DNA of 64,000 nucleotides from Dehalococcoidia bacterium (GCA_015478665.1 JADMII010000005.1:62001-126000), one strand, 5' to 3'; positions 25,854 to 36,861 are shown, counted from the stretch's first letter. Notes: generated by a model from the sequence alone, not told the origin. Numbers and translations: made by a program.

Positions 25854-27320
25854 TCACGGCCACCAGAGCGCCCGCGCCTGCGCCCGCAGGTCGTCGCGAT
25901 GGTTCGGGTGCGCGACGGCGATCAGCTCCTCGGCGCGCTGGCGGTGGTTCTTCCCCCACAGCCGCGCCACGCCGTACTCCGTGATCACCGTGTCTGCATA
26001 GAACCGCGGCACCGTGATCAGCGACCCCGTCTCCATCTGCGCGACGATGCGTGAGACCGCGCCGCCCATCGCCGTCGACGGGAGCAGCGTGACCGCGCGG
26101 CCGTAGCGCGAGAAGGCGCCGGCCAGGTGCATCTCCGGCTGGCCGCCGGTGCCGTTGATGATGCGGCCGCCGAAGACGCTCTCGGCGTTGATCTGGCCCA
26201 GCAGGTCGACGGAGATCGCGTTGTTGATGGCGACGAAGTGGTCGAACTTCGTCAGCGTCCGCGGGTGCAGCACGTACTCCGGGTCGTAGAGCTCGAAGTG
26301 CGGATTGTCGTCGATGATGTCCATGTCGTTCGGGTCGCAGCCGGTCCACGCCGCCGCGACGGTCTTGTTGCGGTGCGCCTCCTTGCGCGAGCCGTCGACG
26401 ATGCCATCGCGCCACATGCGGGCGAGTCCCGGCCAGCCGAGCTCGGTGTGGATGCCAAGGTGCTTCTTGCCCGCGAACGCGCCCAGCCGGGCGATCCCGC
26501 GCGACGGCTCGCCGGTGCCGATCTGGATCGTGTCGCCGTCCTGGATGATCTCGTTGAGATAGCGCGCCATCGGCACCGCCTCCGCCGGCGGCTCCGCCAT
26601 GCCGAGCAGGCGCCGCGCATCGTCCGGGGACACGGCCGCCAGCACGCCCGAGACGGCCGCGAGCACGTTGATCTCGGGCAGCTCGGCGCCCAGCTGGCGC
26701 CAGCCCTCCCGGCGCACGGGGTCGCTGACGATCGACACCGCCCGCTCGAACTCCTCGCGTCCGAACGGCGGCAGCGTGAGCTCGACGAAGTGGTCGATCT
26801 CCGACACGTGGATGTAGACGTCGCCGTACACCTGCGTCAGGTTCGGGTTGACCTCGGCGATCACCGTCGGACAGCGGCGCGCGTAGGAACGCTGCACCCA
26901 GTGATGCGCGCCGAAGTGGCAGAAGCCGGCCTTGTTCGGCGGCGAGACGCTGCACATGACGACATCCGGCACGTGCACATCGGGACGGGCCTGGTCGTAG
27001 GCCTTCATGCCGAGCGAGAAGAGGTTGGGCAGGTACGCGCCGCGCCGCTCGTCGGTGACGAAGCGCGCGAAGTCGCCGATGTACAGCTCGAACTCGACGT
27101 CGAAGACCGACGTGTCGGGCATGCGCAGCCAACCGGGGTCCGCTGCCGGCGCGAGCAGGCGGATGCGCACGTCGCGCAGCTCGCCCTTGCGCGCCGCGAG
27201 GGCCGGCGGCAGCGTTACGGGCGGGAAGATCGAGAAGACGACGGTATCGCCCGACTTGACGGCCTGCACCGCCTGTTCGGGCGTCGTCAGCCGCTGCCGG
27301 TAGAGCTCCTGCCAGTCCAT
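25854..27320 (-). CDS. Acetyl-CoA hydrolase/transferase family CoA-transferase
   Basis: A 488-aa family I CoA-transferase of the Cat1/4-hydroxybutyrate CoA-transferase group. The N-terminal half has GDTVVFSIFPPVTLPPAL and CSVSPPNKAGFCHFGAHH. The C-terminal half has IQIGTGEPSRGIARLGAF, whose Glu is the likely CoA-thioester-forming residue, and NGTGGQPEMHLAGAFSRYGR. AGGG lies six bases before the ATG at 27320; the longer open frame upstream is not coding-like. Likely reaction: swapping CoA between acetyl-CoA and another carboxylate. Confidence 0.85.
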   Translation of the reverse strand: MDWQELYRQRLTTPEQAVQAVKSGDTVVFSIFPPVTLPPALAARKGELRDVRIRLLAPAADPGWLRMPDTSVFDVEFELYIGDFARFVTDERRGAYLPNLFSLGMKAYDQARPDVHVPDVVMCSVSPPNKAGFCHFGAHHWVQRSYARRCPTVIAEVNPNLTQVYGDVYIHVSEIDHFVELTLPPFGREEFERAVSIVSDPVRREGWRQLGAELPEINVLAAVSGVLAAVSPDDARRLLGMAEPPAEAVPMARYLNEIIQDGDTIQIGTGEPSRGIARLGAFAGKKHLGIHTELGWPGLARMWRDGIVDGSRKEAHRNKTVAAAWTGCDPNDMDIIDDNPHFELYDPEYVLHPRTLTKFDHFVAINNAISVDLLGQINAESVFGGRIINGTGGQPEMHLAGAFSRYGRAVTLLPSTAMGGAVSRIVAQMETGSLITVPRFYADTVITEYGVARLWGKNHRQRAEELIAVAHPNHRDDLRAQARALWWP

Positions 27321-27604
27321 CGCGTCCCTCTCGTCATCACAGCCGGCCCCGGCTGCCGGCGCTCTGGCGATTATGCGGGCACGCGCGCTCGGGCGGAAGC
27401 GGGCGGCATGATCGATCCGGGATGGGCATCGCACGAGCGGTTCTGACGCGTGCGGGAGGGTCAGCCGAGCGGGATGCGGGAAAAGGCCCCCGGTCGTCCG
27501 CAGGCGCTCCTTCCGGGTACGGCGACCGCGGGCGCTGGCGCCGGGCAAGCTACGAACCAGCCAGGGACGGCGGCGGCGACGCAGCGATGAGCGCGCGGTG
27601 GCCG

Positions 27605-27715
27605 CTAGCCGAAGTGCGACCAGCTCGGGACGGCGGCGACGAGGATCGCCAGCGCGATCGCGATCACCCAGAACACCATGACGATCGCGAAGAACAGACG
27701 GTACTCCGGTTCCAT
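27605..27715 (-). CDS. 36-aa single-span membrane protein
   Basis: MEPEYRLFF followed by a long hydrophobic helix (AIVMVFWVIAIALAILVAAV) and a short polar end. GGGAGAGGC sits right before the ATG at 27715, a strong ribosome site that argues for translation. It lies downstream of the HAD gene on the same strand, 31 bases after its stop. The family is not recognised; many bacterial membrane microproteins look like this. Confidence 0.65.
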   Translation of the reverse strand: MEPEYRLFFAIVMVFWVIAIALAILVAAVPSWSHFG

Positions 27716-27746
27716 GCCTCTCCCTCCTGGCGCCGGCCGCCCGGCA

Positions 27747-28394
27747 TTACGCCGGCAGGATATCCGATCCGGCGCGTACGCCCAGCGCTCGCAGTTGCTC
27801 CTCGAGCCGGTCATCGCGGTCGATGCGGAAGCAGACGGCCTGCATGCCGGCAGCGCGCGCCGCCTCGACGTTCGACTCCAGGTCGTCGATGAACACGCAG
27901 GCCACCGCCGGCAGGCCGATGCGCTCCGCGGCGATGGCGTAGATACGCGGCTCCGGCTTGGCGACGCCGACCTCGGCCGAGCAGATGACGGCGTCGAACA
28001 GACCGTGGATGCCGTTGTCCCGCAGCCGCTGCGGCAGCGTGCTGTCGGCGTTACTCAGGACCGCCGTCCGGTAGTTCGCGCGCAGGGCGCGGATGAGCTC
28101 GATGTTTGGCGCGATCAGATGCTGCTGCTCGCGCCAGTGCTGATGCAACGGCGGCAGCGGCTTGCCGGCGAGCGCCTCAAGCTGGGCGTGGGCGCCGCGC
28201 AGCCAGTCCTCGCGCGCGCCGACGCCCACCTCGAGCTGGCGCCAGACGTCTCCGGCGTACAGCGTCTCGACGATCGCCCGCTCGCGCAGCCCATGCTGGC
28301 GCTCGAGCTCGCGGCTCCAGTCCCAGCGCATGTCCCAGAGGACGCCGCCGAAGTCGAAGAGCAGGCCGCGGATCGGCGTGTTCGATTCAGGCAC
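27747..28394 (-). CDS. HAD-family hydrolase (subfamily IA)
   Basis: A 215-aa HAD phosphatase. Motif I is LLFDFGGVLWDM, motif II is AVLSNADST, motif III is GVAKPEPRIY and motif IV is VFIDDLESNVEAA. The FDFGGVL form with Gly in place of the second-step residues is shared with YihX-like and epoxide-hydrolase N-terminal-like HADs. The substrate is unknown. It precedes the 36-aa membrane protein gene and may be co-transcribed with it. Confidence 0.83.
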   Translation of the reverse strand: MPESNTPIRGLLFDFGGVLWDMRWDWSRELERQHGLRERAIVETLYAGDVWRQLEVGVGAREDWLRGAHAQLEALAGKPLPPLHQHWREQQHLIAPNIELIRALRANYRTAVLSNADSTLPQRLRDNGIHGLFDAVICSAEVGVAKPEPRIYAIAAERIGLPAVACVFIDDLESNVEAARAAGMQAVCFRIDRDDRLEEQLRALGVRAGSDILPA

Positions 28395-28517
28395 CGGCGC
28401 TCCGGCTCCACGTGTTGTGCATGACGTGGCATTGTCGCAGGCGCCGCAGCTTCGCGCGAATCGGGCGCTTCCGCCGCCGCCGGAGGATCGCGCCGCCGCC
28501 GAGCCCGCCGTGGATGC

Positions 28518-29207
28518 CTACTGGATCGTGACGCGCGTGCCGATGGTGGCGAAGTCCCAGAAGAACTTGGCATCGGCTTCCCGCATTCCGACGCAACCGT
28601 GGCTCGAACGGATCCGCCCGAAGTACGAGTTCGGGCGCCAGTAGTTGTCGTGGAGGGCATGACCGCGGTCGGTGAAGTACTGCGTGTAGAGGACGTGCTT
28701 GAGCACGTAGTAGTCCTCGGCGCCGATCGATGCCGATGTCATCGTCTCGTCGGCGACGCGACGGAGGATGGAGAAGGTGCCGGTGGGCGTGTCCCAGCCG
28801 TCCATGCCGGTCGAGACGAGGGCAGTGTAGACCGGCTGCGTCCCGATCATGGCCGTCGTCGTCTGCGTCGCAATGTCGACGAGGATCCAGCGCTCGCCCT
28901 GCACCTCCGGTCCGGGCACGGCGGGCGGGTTCGGCGCGGCGACCTGCGGCTCCGGCGTCGCCGTCGGGCGGGGGGTCGGCGTCAGCGTGGGCGTCGCCGT
29001 GAACGTCGACGTGGCGGTGAAGGTCGGCGTGGCGGTAGGCGTCGCCGTCGCGGTCGGCGTCGGCGTCGGTGTCACCGTGGGAGCGGCGGCGAAGACGTTC
29101 CAGGAGGCGTCCGGACCGAAGGAGCGGAGCGAGAAGCCGCCGACCGCCAGTCCCGCCGCGGCCAGCACGATGACGGCGATGGCAGAGAACAGCGTCCGGC
29201 GGCTCAA
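28518..29207 (-). CDS. L,D-transpeptidase (YkuD domain) with TPT linker
   Basis: A 229-aa secreted cell-wall cross-linking enzyme. A signal anchor (about 7-30, AIAVIVLAAAGLAVGGFS) is followed by about 55 residues of Thr-Pro-Thr and Thr-Ala-Thr repeats, a spacer through the wall. The YkuD domain starts at RWILVDIATQTTTAM; the catalytic block is SSHGCVGM with His and Cys, and RGHALHDNYW carries a second conserved His. It forms 3-3 cross-links or attaches proteins to peptidoglycan. Confidence 0.88.
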   Translation of the reverse strand: MSRRTLFSAIAVIVLAAAGLAVGGFSLRSFGPDASWNVFAAAPTVTPTPTPTATATPTATPTFTATSTFTATPTLTPTPRPTATPEPQVAAPNPPAVPGPEVQGERWILVDIATQTTTAMIGTQPVYTALVSTGMDGWDTPTGTFSILRRVADETMTSASIGAEDYYVLKHVLYTQYFTDRGHALHDNYWRPNSYFGRIRSSHGCVGMREADAKFFWDFATIGTRVTIQ

Positions 29208-29592
29208 GCGGGGCCTCGCTCGCTTCCTGCGACCCTGCCCGGTAGGGCAGCGTTCCTGTCCTGTACAACGTCCGGCGAGTGCAAAAGGTTAACGGCGGCG
29301 CGCACGAGGCATCCCCGTTCGACTGCATCGGCCGACCCAACCGCACTACGGAAATGAAGGTGCGCTCGAATACGCCGCGACTGCCAGCGCTCGCACGCGC
29401 GCCCCCGGCCTCCGCCGCGGCGGCGCGTGCGCACGGCCGCTCGTCGTTCGCGCATCGAGGTGCAGCGTCGACGGCCCACGCAGCGGCAGATGCGGCAGCG
29501 CACACCGGTGTGCCGCGTGCGGCCGCGCGATCGCCGGACGCGAAGAGGGGCGGCCGAATCGCCGCCCCTCTCAACCGGGCCGTGGCCGGAGT
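29208..29592. other. 385-base gap between L,D-transpeptidase and DUF5679 genes
   Basis: No coding-like frame is seen; the open frames are Arg/Ala-rich. It holds the hairpin at 29544-29571 and, at about 29258-29295 on the minus strand, an AT-richer patch (TTAACCTTTTGC...TGTACAGG) that may be the L,D-transpeptidase promoter but has no clean hexamer pair. Confidence 0.4.
29544..29571 (-). terminator. Terminator-like hairpin after the DUF5679 gene
   Basis: AGAGGGGCGGC (29544-29554) pairs perfectly over 11 bases with GCCGCCCCTCT (29561-29571), with a 6-base loop. It begins 21 bases after the DUF5679 stop. The trailing T-run is short (TT), so it may stabilise the mRNA end as much as terminate. Confidence 0.6.
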
Positions 29593-29733
29593 TTACTTCT
29601 TGCCGATGCGGTACATCTTCGTGCCGCAGACCGGACACTTGCCCATCGTCGCCGGCTTGCCGTTCTTCATCGTCACCGCCTCGGGGTTCGACATCTCCCG
29701 CTGCGTCCGGCACTTCAGACAGTACGCTTCCAT
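29593..29733 (-). CDS. DUF5679 zinc-ribbon protein
   Basis: A 46-aa protein with two Cys pairs, YCLKCR and CPVCGTKM, and the intervening MSNPEAVTMKNGKPATMGK; this matches the short DUF5679 family closely. A rubredoxin-like zinc knuckle is expected; the function is not known. The ATG at 29733 has an ideal AAGGAGG seven bases upstream. It has its own near-consensus promoter (29853-29880) with a palindrome beside it, and a hairpin follows the gene. Confidence 0.88.
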   Translation of the reverse strand: MEAYCLKCRTQREMSNPEAVTMKNGKPATMGKCPVCGTKMYRIGKK

Positions 29734-29852
29734 CAATCCTCCTTCGTGTACATGGCTGGATCCCGCCCGCACGCCCGCAGGCCTCGACCGGCTTTCGACC
29801 GTATCGCATAGGCCGATGATCAATTGACATTTTTGGCCGGGCGATCGTTCGA

Positions 29853-29898
29853 ATAATAGACGCCTCCGGAACGATGTCAAGCGAATCTGGACAGATTC
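29853..29898 (-). promoter_or_regulatory. Near-consensus promoter with flanking palindrome for DUF5679
   Basis: On the minus strand, TTGACA (29880-29875), a 16-base spacer and TATTAT (29858-29853), the best hexamer pair in the window. Two bases upstream of the -35 box is the perfect palindrome GAATCTG-GA-CAGATTC (29883-29898), a likely operator or activator site. The leader to the DUF5679 ATG is about 113 nt. Confidence 0.7.
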
Positions 29899-29915
29899 AA
29901 CTCAAATCGGCGAAA

Positions 29916-30815
29916 TCAGCCGCTTTCGTCCCCCGAAAACACCTTTTCGGGGTGCCACCGCTCACCCGTCCGATGCGCGAGCACGCCGACGAACGCACCT
30001 GCGCTCGTATACGCGCGACACAGCCCGGCCGCCGTCGCCCGCGCGATCGTCACATCGCGACCCGACGCGATCGCCTGCGCCTGCTGCTCGCCGAAGATCG
30101 CCGCCGGCCGCCGCTCGACGGCGCGGTCGGGCGCCAGCAGCAGCTCCGGGAGCCGTCCGGCGCTCGTTGCGGCCTCGATCGCGGCGGGACCGCGCGCATC
30201 GTCGAGCGAGAAGCCGCCGCTGTGGGTGCGACGAAGCGCCGCCAGGTGCGCCGGGCAGCCCAGCGCGGCGCCCGTGTCGTGCGCGAGCGAGCGGATGTAT
30301 GTGCCGCTGCCGCAGACCACCTCGATCGTCGCGACGCCGTCCGCGAATCCGAGCAGGTCGATGCGCTCGATGTGGACGCGGCGAGCGGCGGGCCGCACCT
30401 CGATGCCCGCGCGCGCGTAGCGATACAGCGGCTTGCCTGCAAGCTTGATCGCGCTGTACGCGGGCGGCGTCTGCTCGATGTCACCGACGAACGCGGCGAA
30501 GGCGGTCACGACGTCGTCCAGATGAAGGCGGGCCGCATCGCCGGTGCCCATCAGCTCGCCCTCGGCGTCATCCGTCGTCGTGCCGGCGCCGAAGCGGACA
30601 TCGGCGACGTAGGTCTTGTACCCGTCTTCCAGGTACTCGATGAGCCGCGTCGCGGCGCCGACCGCGACCGGCAGCACGCCGGACGCCAGCGGGTCGAGCG
30701 TGCCGGCGTGGCCGACCCGTCGCACGCCGGTCAGGCGTCGCACGAGCGCCACCATGGAGAACGACGTAACGCCGCGCGGCTTGTCTACGATGAGGAAGCC
30801 GGCGAGCGAGCTCAT
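29916..30815 (-). CDS. truB: tRNA pseudouridine-55 synthase
   Basis: TruB converts U55 of the tRNA T-loop to pseudouridine. In the 299-aa protein the catalytic Asp is in VGHAGTLDPLASGVL; other blocks are GFLIVDKPRGVTSF, GDIEQTPPAYSAIKLAGKPLY and CGSGTYIRSLAHDTG. A PUA-like C-terminal domain follows. The ATG at 30815 overlaps the stop of the THUMP methyltransferase (ATGA). Last gene of the nusA operon. A hairpin (CCCCGAAAA/TTTTCGGGG, about 29934-29955) lies in its final codons. Confidence 0.95.
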   Translation of the reverse strand: MSSLAGFLIVDKPRGVTSFSMVALVRRLTGVRRVGHAGTLDPLASGVLPVAVGAATRLIEYLEDGYKTYVADVRFGAGTTTDDAEGELMGTGDAARLHLDDVVTAFAAFVGDIEQTPPAYSAIKLAGKPLYRYARAGIEVRPAARRVHIERIDLLGFADGVATIEVVCGSGTYIRSLAHDTGAALGCPAHLAALRRTHSGGFSLDDARGPAAIEAATSAGRLPELLLAPDRAVERRPAAIFGEQQAQAIASGRDVTIARATAAGLCRAYTSAGAFVGVLAHRTGERWHPEKVFSGDESG

Positions 30816-32056
30816 CGCCGCTCCAGCACGAAGGCGCTGACCGGCAGGCCACGCAGGCGCAGCCGGTGGACGGCACGACGGCGCAGCATCGCCGGCAGCG
30901 CACGTTCGAGGGCCGCGGGCTCGCCCGTGAGAAGCACGCAGCGACCGCCCGGCCGCAGCACGCGGGCGGCCTCGCGGAGGACAGCGCGATAGAGCCGTTC
31001 GACGCCCGGCGGGGCGTCGTGCTGCCGCCCATACGGGGGATTGGTGATGATGGCGTCGACGGAGGCGGCGCGAAGCGGCAGGCGCGTGGCGTCCCAGCGC
31101 ACGGTGCGTGCCAGCCGGCCGCCGTTCGTCCGCGCGGCAGCGACGGCGACGGCGTCGCGATCGCCGCCGGCGATCAGCTTCGCCGGCGCGGCGTCGGCCC
31201 GCTCGCGCAGGATCGTGCCGGCGCCGGCCATCGGGTCGACGACGACATCGTTGGGCCGGGGCGCCGACCAGGCGACGAGCGCGCGGGCGACCGTCGGCTT
31301 CAGCGACGCCGGAAGGTGCGCGCGCTTGTACGGGCGGCCGGCGAACGCGTCGTCGGTCAGCCGCAGGCCGATGATCGCCCGCGTGCCGATGATGTGCACC
31401 CAGAGCTCGGCCCCCGCCGGTCCCAACGTCCACACCCAGTGCGGCAGCAGCTCGCCCAGCCGGCGGCCGACCGACGCTTCGACCTCCTCGCGGCGGAACG
31501 TCCGCTGCCCTGCCATGCGCACAACGATGCGATACGAGCGGCCGCGCCGCTTCGGCGCGATCGCGCGATGCGCGGCGAGCGCAGAATCGAGCGCATCGCG
31601 CCCGAGCAGGCGCGCGAGCGCCGCGGGCACGTTGCGGGCGCGGGGCAGCGACGCATCGAGGACGACCCGGAACACATCTTCGACCAGGCGGCCGCCGACC
31701 ACCGGCGCGAGCTCGGGCGCATCGAAGAGCAGCAGGCTGTCACGCCGGTCGAAGCGGGCGAGCGTCTCCGCCACTCTGGCGCCCGCCGATCGCAGCTCGG
31801 CGGCGGCGAGCGCGTCCAGGCCTGGGACGACGAGGGCGTAGCAGGCGGCGCCGGCCGAGGCGCCGGATTCGGTCGCGTGCGGCGTGCGGCCGCTTCGTCC
31901 GCGCGCCTGCCGGGCCGCCGCGCTGGCGTGGCCATCGATGCCGTCGCTTCGGGGGTCACCGCCCGTTTGACGGTGCGACCGAGACGGCGGGCGAGGCTTC
32001 GGGCGGCTCATGGCGCCGCGCGTCGGAGCCGTCGACGCCGGTCGTCCATGCTCCAC
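30812..32056 (-). CDS. THUMP-domain RNA methyltransferase
   Basis: A 414-aa SAM methyltransferase. The N-terminal half (about 70-220) has the THUMP-like LVVPGLDALAAAELRSAGA and the C-terminal half has VVVDPMAGAGTILRER and the N-methylase motif TNPPYGRQ. This layout fits the Trm14/TrmN/RlmL group that makes N2-methylguanosine in tRNA or 23S rRNA. The first 65 residues are low-complexity and the start is uncertain; an ATG at 32011 is an alternative and neither has a strong ribosome site. It stands inside the nusA-truB operon, overlapping truB by four bases. Confidence 0.82.
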   Translation of the reverse strand: MEHGRPASTAPTRGAMSRPKPRPPSRSHRQTGGDPRSDGIDGHASAAARQARGRSGRTPHATESGASAGAACYALVVPGLDALAAAELRSAGARVAETLARFDRRDSLLLFDAPELAPVVGGRLVEDVFRVVLDASLPRARNVPAALARLLGRDALDSALAAHRAIAPKRRGRSYRIVVRMAGQRTFRREEVEASVGRRLGELLPHWVWTLGPAGAELWVHIIGTRAIIGLRLTDDAFAGRPYKRAHLPASLKPTVARALVAWSAPRPNDVVVDPMAGAGTILRERADAAPAKLIAGGDRDAVAVAAARTNGGRLARTVRWDATRLPLRAASVDAIITNPPYGRQHDAPPGVERLYRAVLREAARVLRPGGRCVLLTGEPAALERALPAMLRRRAVHRLRLRGLPVSAFVLERR

Positions 32057-32115
32057 CGTCGAACCTCCAGCCCCACCCTCCGGTCTCCTGCCACGGCCTC
32101 CAACCTCGTCGACGG

Positions 32116-32691
32116 TCAGTCCGGGCGCGTCGCCCCCGGCCCGGAGCCGTCGGCCGCCCAGAACTCGACGTCGAGCAGGCCCATCGTCAGCTCGTCGTGA
32201 TAGATGCCGGCGTCGAAGTGATGCTGGCGTCGCCGTCCCTCGTGCACGAAGCCCAGCTTCTCGTAGACGTGGATGGCGCGCACGTTCGTCGCGTCGACCG
32301 CCAGCTCGATGCGGTGCAGGTTCATGTGACCGAAGCTCCAGCGGAGCAGCGCGCGGATGGCGTCGCTGCCGTAGCCGTGGTCACGGTCTTCGGGGCGCCA
32401 GAGGCTGAGGCCGATGAGCGCGTGCCGGATGCGCGGGTCGATCTGGAACAGGGTGATGTCGCCGACCGGGCGCCCGTCGGCGACGATAACCAGCGACACC
32501 GTGCTGGCATCGGGCTCGGACTGTTCGGCCTCCCACTCCTGCTCGCGGCTGAGCAGCGAGGGCGGCGGCTTGTGCCAGTCGCCGAGGCGCTGGGACTCGG
32601 CGTCCGCGGTCTGATCCGCCTCCCAGCGGGCGCGGATGTCCTCACGCTCCCAGGCCCGCAGGATGACTCGCTCGCCGGCGATCCAGGCCAT
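32116..32691 (-). CDS. RimJ/RimL-type GNAT acetyltransferase
   Basis: A 191-aa GNAT with the start RVILRAWEREDIRARWEAD, the acetyl-CoA region DHGYGSDAIRALLRWSF and the end NVRAIHVYEKLGFVHEGRRR. The RimJ/RimL-like subgroup includes N-terminal acetyltransferases of ribosomal proteins. Its ATG shares one base with the rbfA stop (TAATG), so it is translated as part of the translation-factor operon; a ribosomal substrate is a reasonable guess only. Confidence 0.83.
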   Translation of the reverse strand: MAWIAGERVILRAWEREDIRARWEADQTADAESQRLGDWHKPPPSLLSREQEWEAEQSEPDASTVSLVIVADGRPVGDITLFQIDPRIRHALIGLSLWRPEDRDHGYGSDAIRALLRWSFGHMNLHRIELAVDATNVRAIHVYEKLGFVHEGRRRQHHFDAGIYHDELTMGLLDVEFWAADGSGPGATRPD

Positions 32692-33050
32692 TACAGCGTC
32701 TCGCCTCGTTCCGCCGCGTTCCGGCGCATGATGTCTGTCAACTCCTGCGCGCGCTCCATCGTCGTGTCGCTCTCGAACTCGAGGTCCGGCATCGTCCGCA
32801 GGCGCAGGCGCTGCGCCAGCTCGCGTCGCAGGAACGGCCGTGCGGCGTGCAGCGCCCGCATCGTGCTCGCGCGGTCGTCGTCGCTGCCCAGCACGCTCAC
32901 CCAGACGAGGGCACGGCGCAGGTCGGGCGAGACGTCGACGCCCGTAATCGAGACGATACCGGAGACGCGCGGATCCCGCACCTCCCGCGAGAGGAGGCTG
33001 CTCAACTCCTGCTTCAGGAGCTCGTTCACCTGCTCGGTCCGTCGTGACAT
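32691..33050 (-). CDS. rbfA: Ribosome-binding factor A
   Basis: RbfA helps mature the 5' end of 16S rRNA on the 30S subunit. The 119-aa protein begins SRRTEQVNELLKQELSSLL, has DPRVSGIVSITGVDVSPDLRR in separate conserved blocks and the KH-like RRELAQRLRLRTMPDLEF with the variant family motif. It follows infB after 107 bases and its stop overlaps the GNAT start. The intergenic bases hold no start codon for another gene. Confidence 0.93.
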   Translation of the reverse strand: MSRRTEQVNELLKQELSSLLSREVRDPRVSGIVSITGVDVSPDLRRALVWVSVLGSDDDRASTMRALHAARPFLRRELAQRLRLRTMPDLEFESDTTMERAQELTDIMRRNAAERGETL

Positions 33051-33157
33051 CTCAACTCTGCTGCCTGCGCACCAGCAGGTCCAGCGTGGCGGCAAGGTAC
33101 TCTTCGGATGGGCCCCGGCAGCCGCGCCGTCCGGCGCCTGGCGGACGTTCCGCGCGC

Positions 33158-34938
<1,781 letters not shown>

Positions 34939-34942
<4 letters not shown>

Positions 34943-35283
34943 GGGGTGTTGTCAGTCTCTCTCGTTCGTCCGGTCTGCGTCTCGGTCTGGTCGGCCGGCA
35001 GCGCGGCGGCATGCGCCTTCAGCGCTTCCAGGTCCGCCGCCGGCAGCGTCACCTTCAGCGCCTGCCCGAGCCGCGCTCGCTTCAGCGCCAATTCCCAGCA
35101 GGCGCGCGACTCGTGGACGTAGGCGCCGCGGCCGTTGTGCTTGCCGGTCGCGTCGACCAGCACGCGGCCATCTGGCGTCCGCACGACGCGCACCAGCCCG
35201 CGCTTGGCCTCCGTCGTCCGGCAGGCGACGCAGGTGCGGAGCGGCACATGCCGCGGTCGTGGCGCGCGCTTCGTCGCTGGCAT
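34939..35283 (-). CDS. rnpM: YlxR/RnpM family RNA-binding protein
   Basis: A 114-aa protein with the YlxR core: [20 protein letters not shown], then [19 protein letters not shown] and the helix [13 protein letters not shown]. It almost always sits between nusA and infB, as here. YlxR proteins bind RNA; in B. subtilis this one binds RNase P RNA and modulates its activity. It overlaps infB by four bases and starts one base after the nusA stop. Confidence 0.93.
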
Positions 35284-35284
35284 C

Positions 35285-36811
35285 TTAGCGAATCATGTCC
35301 GAGTAATCGTCCTCTTCGTCCTCGTCTTCGGTGGGCAGCACGCGCCGGGCGCCGCCGCTCTTCTTCTTCTTGTTGAGGTTGGCGATGCGGGCCGCCTCTT
35401 CCTCGTCGGATCGGCGACGGCTGGGCGGGCCGCCGCGCTTCTTCTGCGCCGCCGGCCGCGCGAAGTCGTCGATCGGCGGCCGCACCAACTCCTCCGCGAA
35501 GCGGATCGCCGGCTTGCCGCTGCCGGCGCCGACCGGCTCCGGCGCGGGCGGCGGCGCGACGGGCGCCGGCGCGCCGCTCGCCGCCGCCGGCTCGGGCTCC
35601 TCGCCGCGCTCGGCGAACTGGAGCGCGATCTCCTCTTCGGGCCGCAGCGGGCGCTGCGCCGCGGCCTGACGCGCCTCCTCGGCGATCGCCGCGGCGGCGG
35701 CGGCGGAGCGCTTGAGCGCCTCTTCCCGCGCCGCGGCGGCCGCCTCTTCGGGCGTGATGCCCTTCTCCGCGAGCTCCGCCTCGTACGCGGTCTGGCTCTT
35801 GATGTCGATGCGCCAGCCGGTGAGCTTCGCGGCGAGGCGCGCGTTCTGGCCCTCCTTGCCGATCGCCAGCGAGAGTTGCCGGTCGGGCACGATGACCTCG
35901 GCCGTGTTCTCGGCGTCGTGGTTCATCACGCTGACGACCTGCGCCGGGCTGAGCGCGTTGGCGACGAAGCGCGACGGCTCCGGGTCCCACTGCACGACGT
36001 CGATGCGCTCGCCGTTGAGCTCGTTCACGACGTTCTGGATGCGGATGCCGCGCATACCGACGCAGGCGCCCACCGGATCCACCCCCTCCTGGCGCGAGTA
36101 GACCGCGACCTTCGAGCGATAGCCGGCTTCCCGCGCGATCGACTTGATCTCGACGATGCCACGGAAGATCTCCGGCACCTCGAGTTCGAACAGGCGCTTC
36201 AGCAGGTCCTTGTGCGTCCGCGAGACGACGACCTGCGGGCCCTTGGCGGCCTTGAACACCTCGATGAGCAGCACCTTCAGTCGCTGTGTCGGCCGGTAGT
36301 GCTCGGTCCGCACCTGCTCGGGGGGCGGCAGGACGGCCTCCGTCTTGCCGACGTCGACGATCACGTTCCGGCCTTCGAGCCGCTGCACCACCGCGGAGAT
36401 GATGTCGCCCTCCTTGCCCGCGTACTCCTCGTACACCACCTCGCGCTCGGCTTCGCGCAGCCGCTGCAACACCACCTGCTTCGCCGTCTGCGCGGCGATG
36501 CGGCCGGCGTTCGCGGGCGTCGCCGGAAAGGTGAGGACGTCGCCGAGCTGGGCGTCGGGCTTGATCCGGCGCGCCTCGTCGACGGTCATCTGGATGTTCT
36601 CGTCCTCGATCTCGGCGACGACGTCCTTCGCCGTGAAGACGTCCATCGTGCCGTCCTCGGCGTTGATCTTCACCTTCACATTGGCTTGCGCGAGATTGTC
36701 CTTCTTGTACGCGGACGCGAGCGCCATCTCGACGGCCTCGAATACCACCTCCTTTGGCAGGTTCTTTTCGGCGGCGAGCTGCGAGATGGCGGTGATGAAT
36801 TCGCTCTTCAT
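35285..36811 (-). CDS. nusA: Transcription termination/antitermination factor NusA
   Basis: A 508-aa NusA: N-terminal RNA polymerase-binding domain (about 1-125), S1 domain (about 135-200, [21 protein letters not shown]), KH1 and KH2 ([22 protein letters not shown] and [19 protein letters not shown]). A 150-residue Ala/Glu/Pro-rich tail follows with an acidic end. The ATG at 36811 is the family start, with AGGGA upstream. It heads the nusA-truB operon; rimP, which usually comes first, is not there. A structured leader with a terminator-like stem precedes it. Confidence 0.95.
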   Translation of the reverse strand: MKSEFITAISQLAAEKNLPKEVVFEAVEMALASAYKKDNLAQANVKVKINAEDGTMDVFTAKDVVAEIEDENIQMTVDEARRIKPDAQLGDVLTFPATPANAGRIAAQTAKQVVLQRLREAEREVVYEEYAGKEGDIISAVVQRLEGRNVIVDVGKTEAVLPPPEQVRTEHYRPTQRLKVLLIEVFKAAKGPQVVVSRTHKDLLKRLFELEVPEIFRGIVEIKSIAREAGYRSKVAVYSRQEGVDPVGACVGMRGIRIQNVVNELNGERIDVVQWDPEPSRFVANALSPAQVVSVMNHDAENTAEVIVPDRQLSLAIGKEGQNARLAAKLTGWRIDIKSQTAYEAELAEKGITPEEAAAAAREEALKRSAAAAAAIAEEARQAAAQRPLRPEEEIALQFAERGEEPEPAAASGAPAPVAPPPAPEPVGAGSGKPAIRFAEELVRPPIDDFARPAAQKKRGGPPSRRRSDEEEAARIANLNKKKKSGGARRVLPTEDEDEEDDYSDMIR

Positions 36812-36861
36812 GCTTCCCTTGGACCTCTGCCTCGTGACCCCTCCGCTCCCTCGCGAATGGG

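Noticed and set aside
28960-29090. Short tandem repeats that look array-like
   Set aside because: They encode the Thr-Pro-Thr linker of the L,D-transpeptidase in frame; unit size and content are not those of a CRISPR.
29824-29829. TTGACA on the plus strand
   Set aside because: No -10 box at 15-19 bases and no plus-strand gene follows; the real promoter here is on the minus strand.
33051-33157. A coding-like tail (PSEEYLAATLDLLVRRQQ) between infB and rbfA
   Set aside because: The frame has no start codon after the infB stop and the stretch is only about 20 residues; no gene can be supported.
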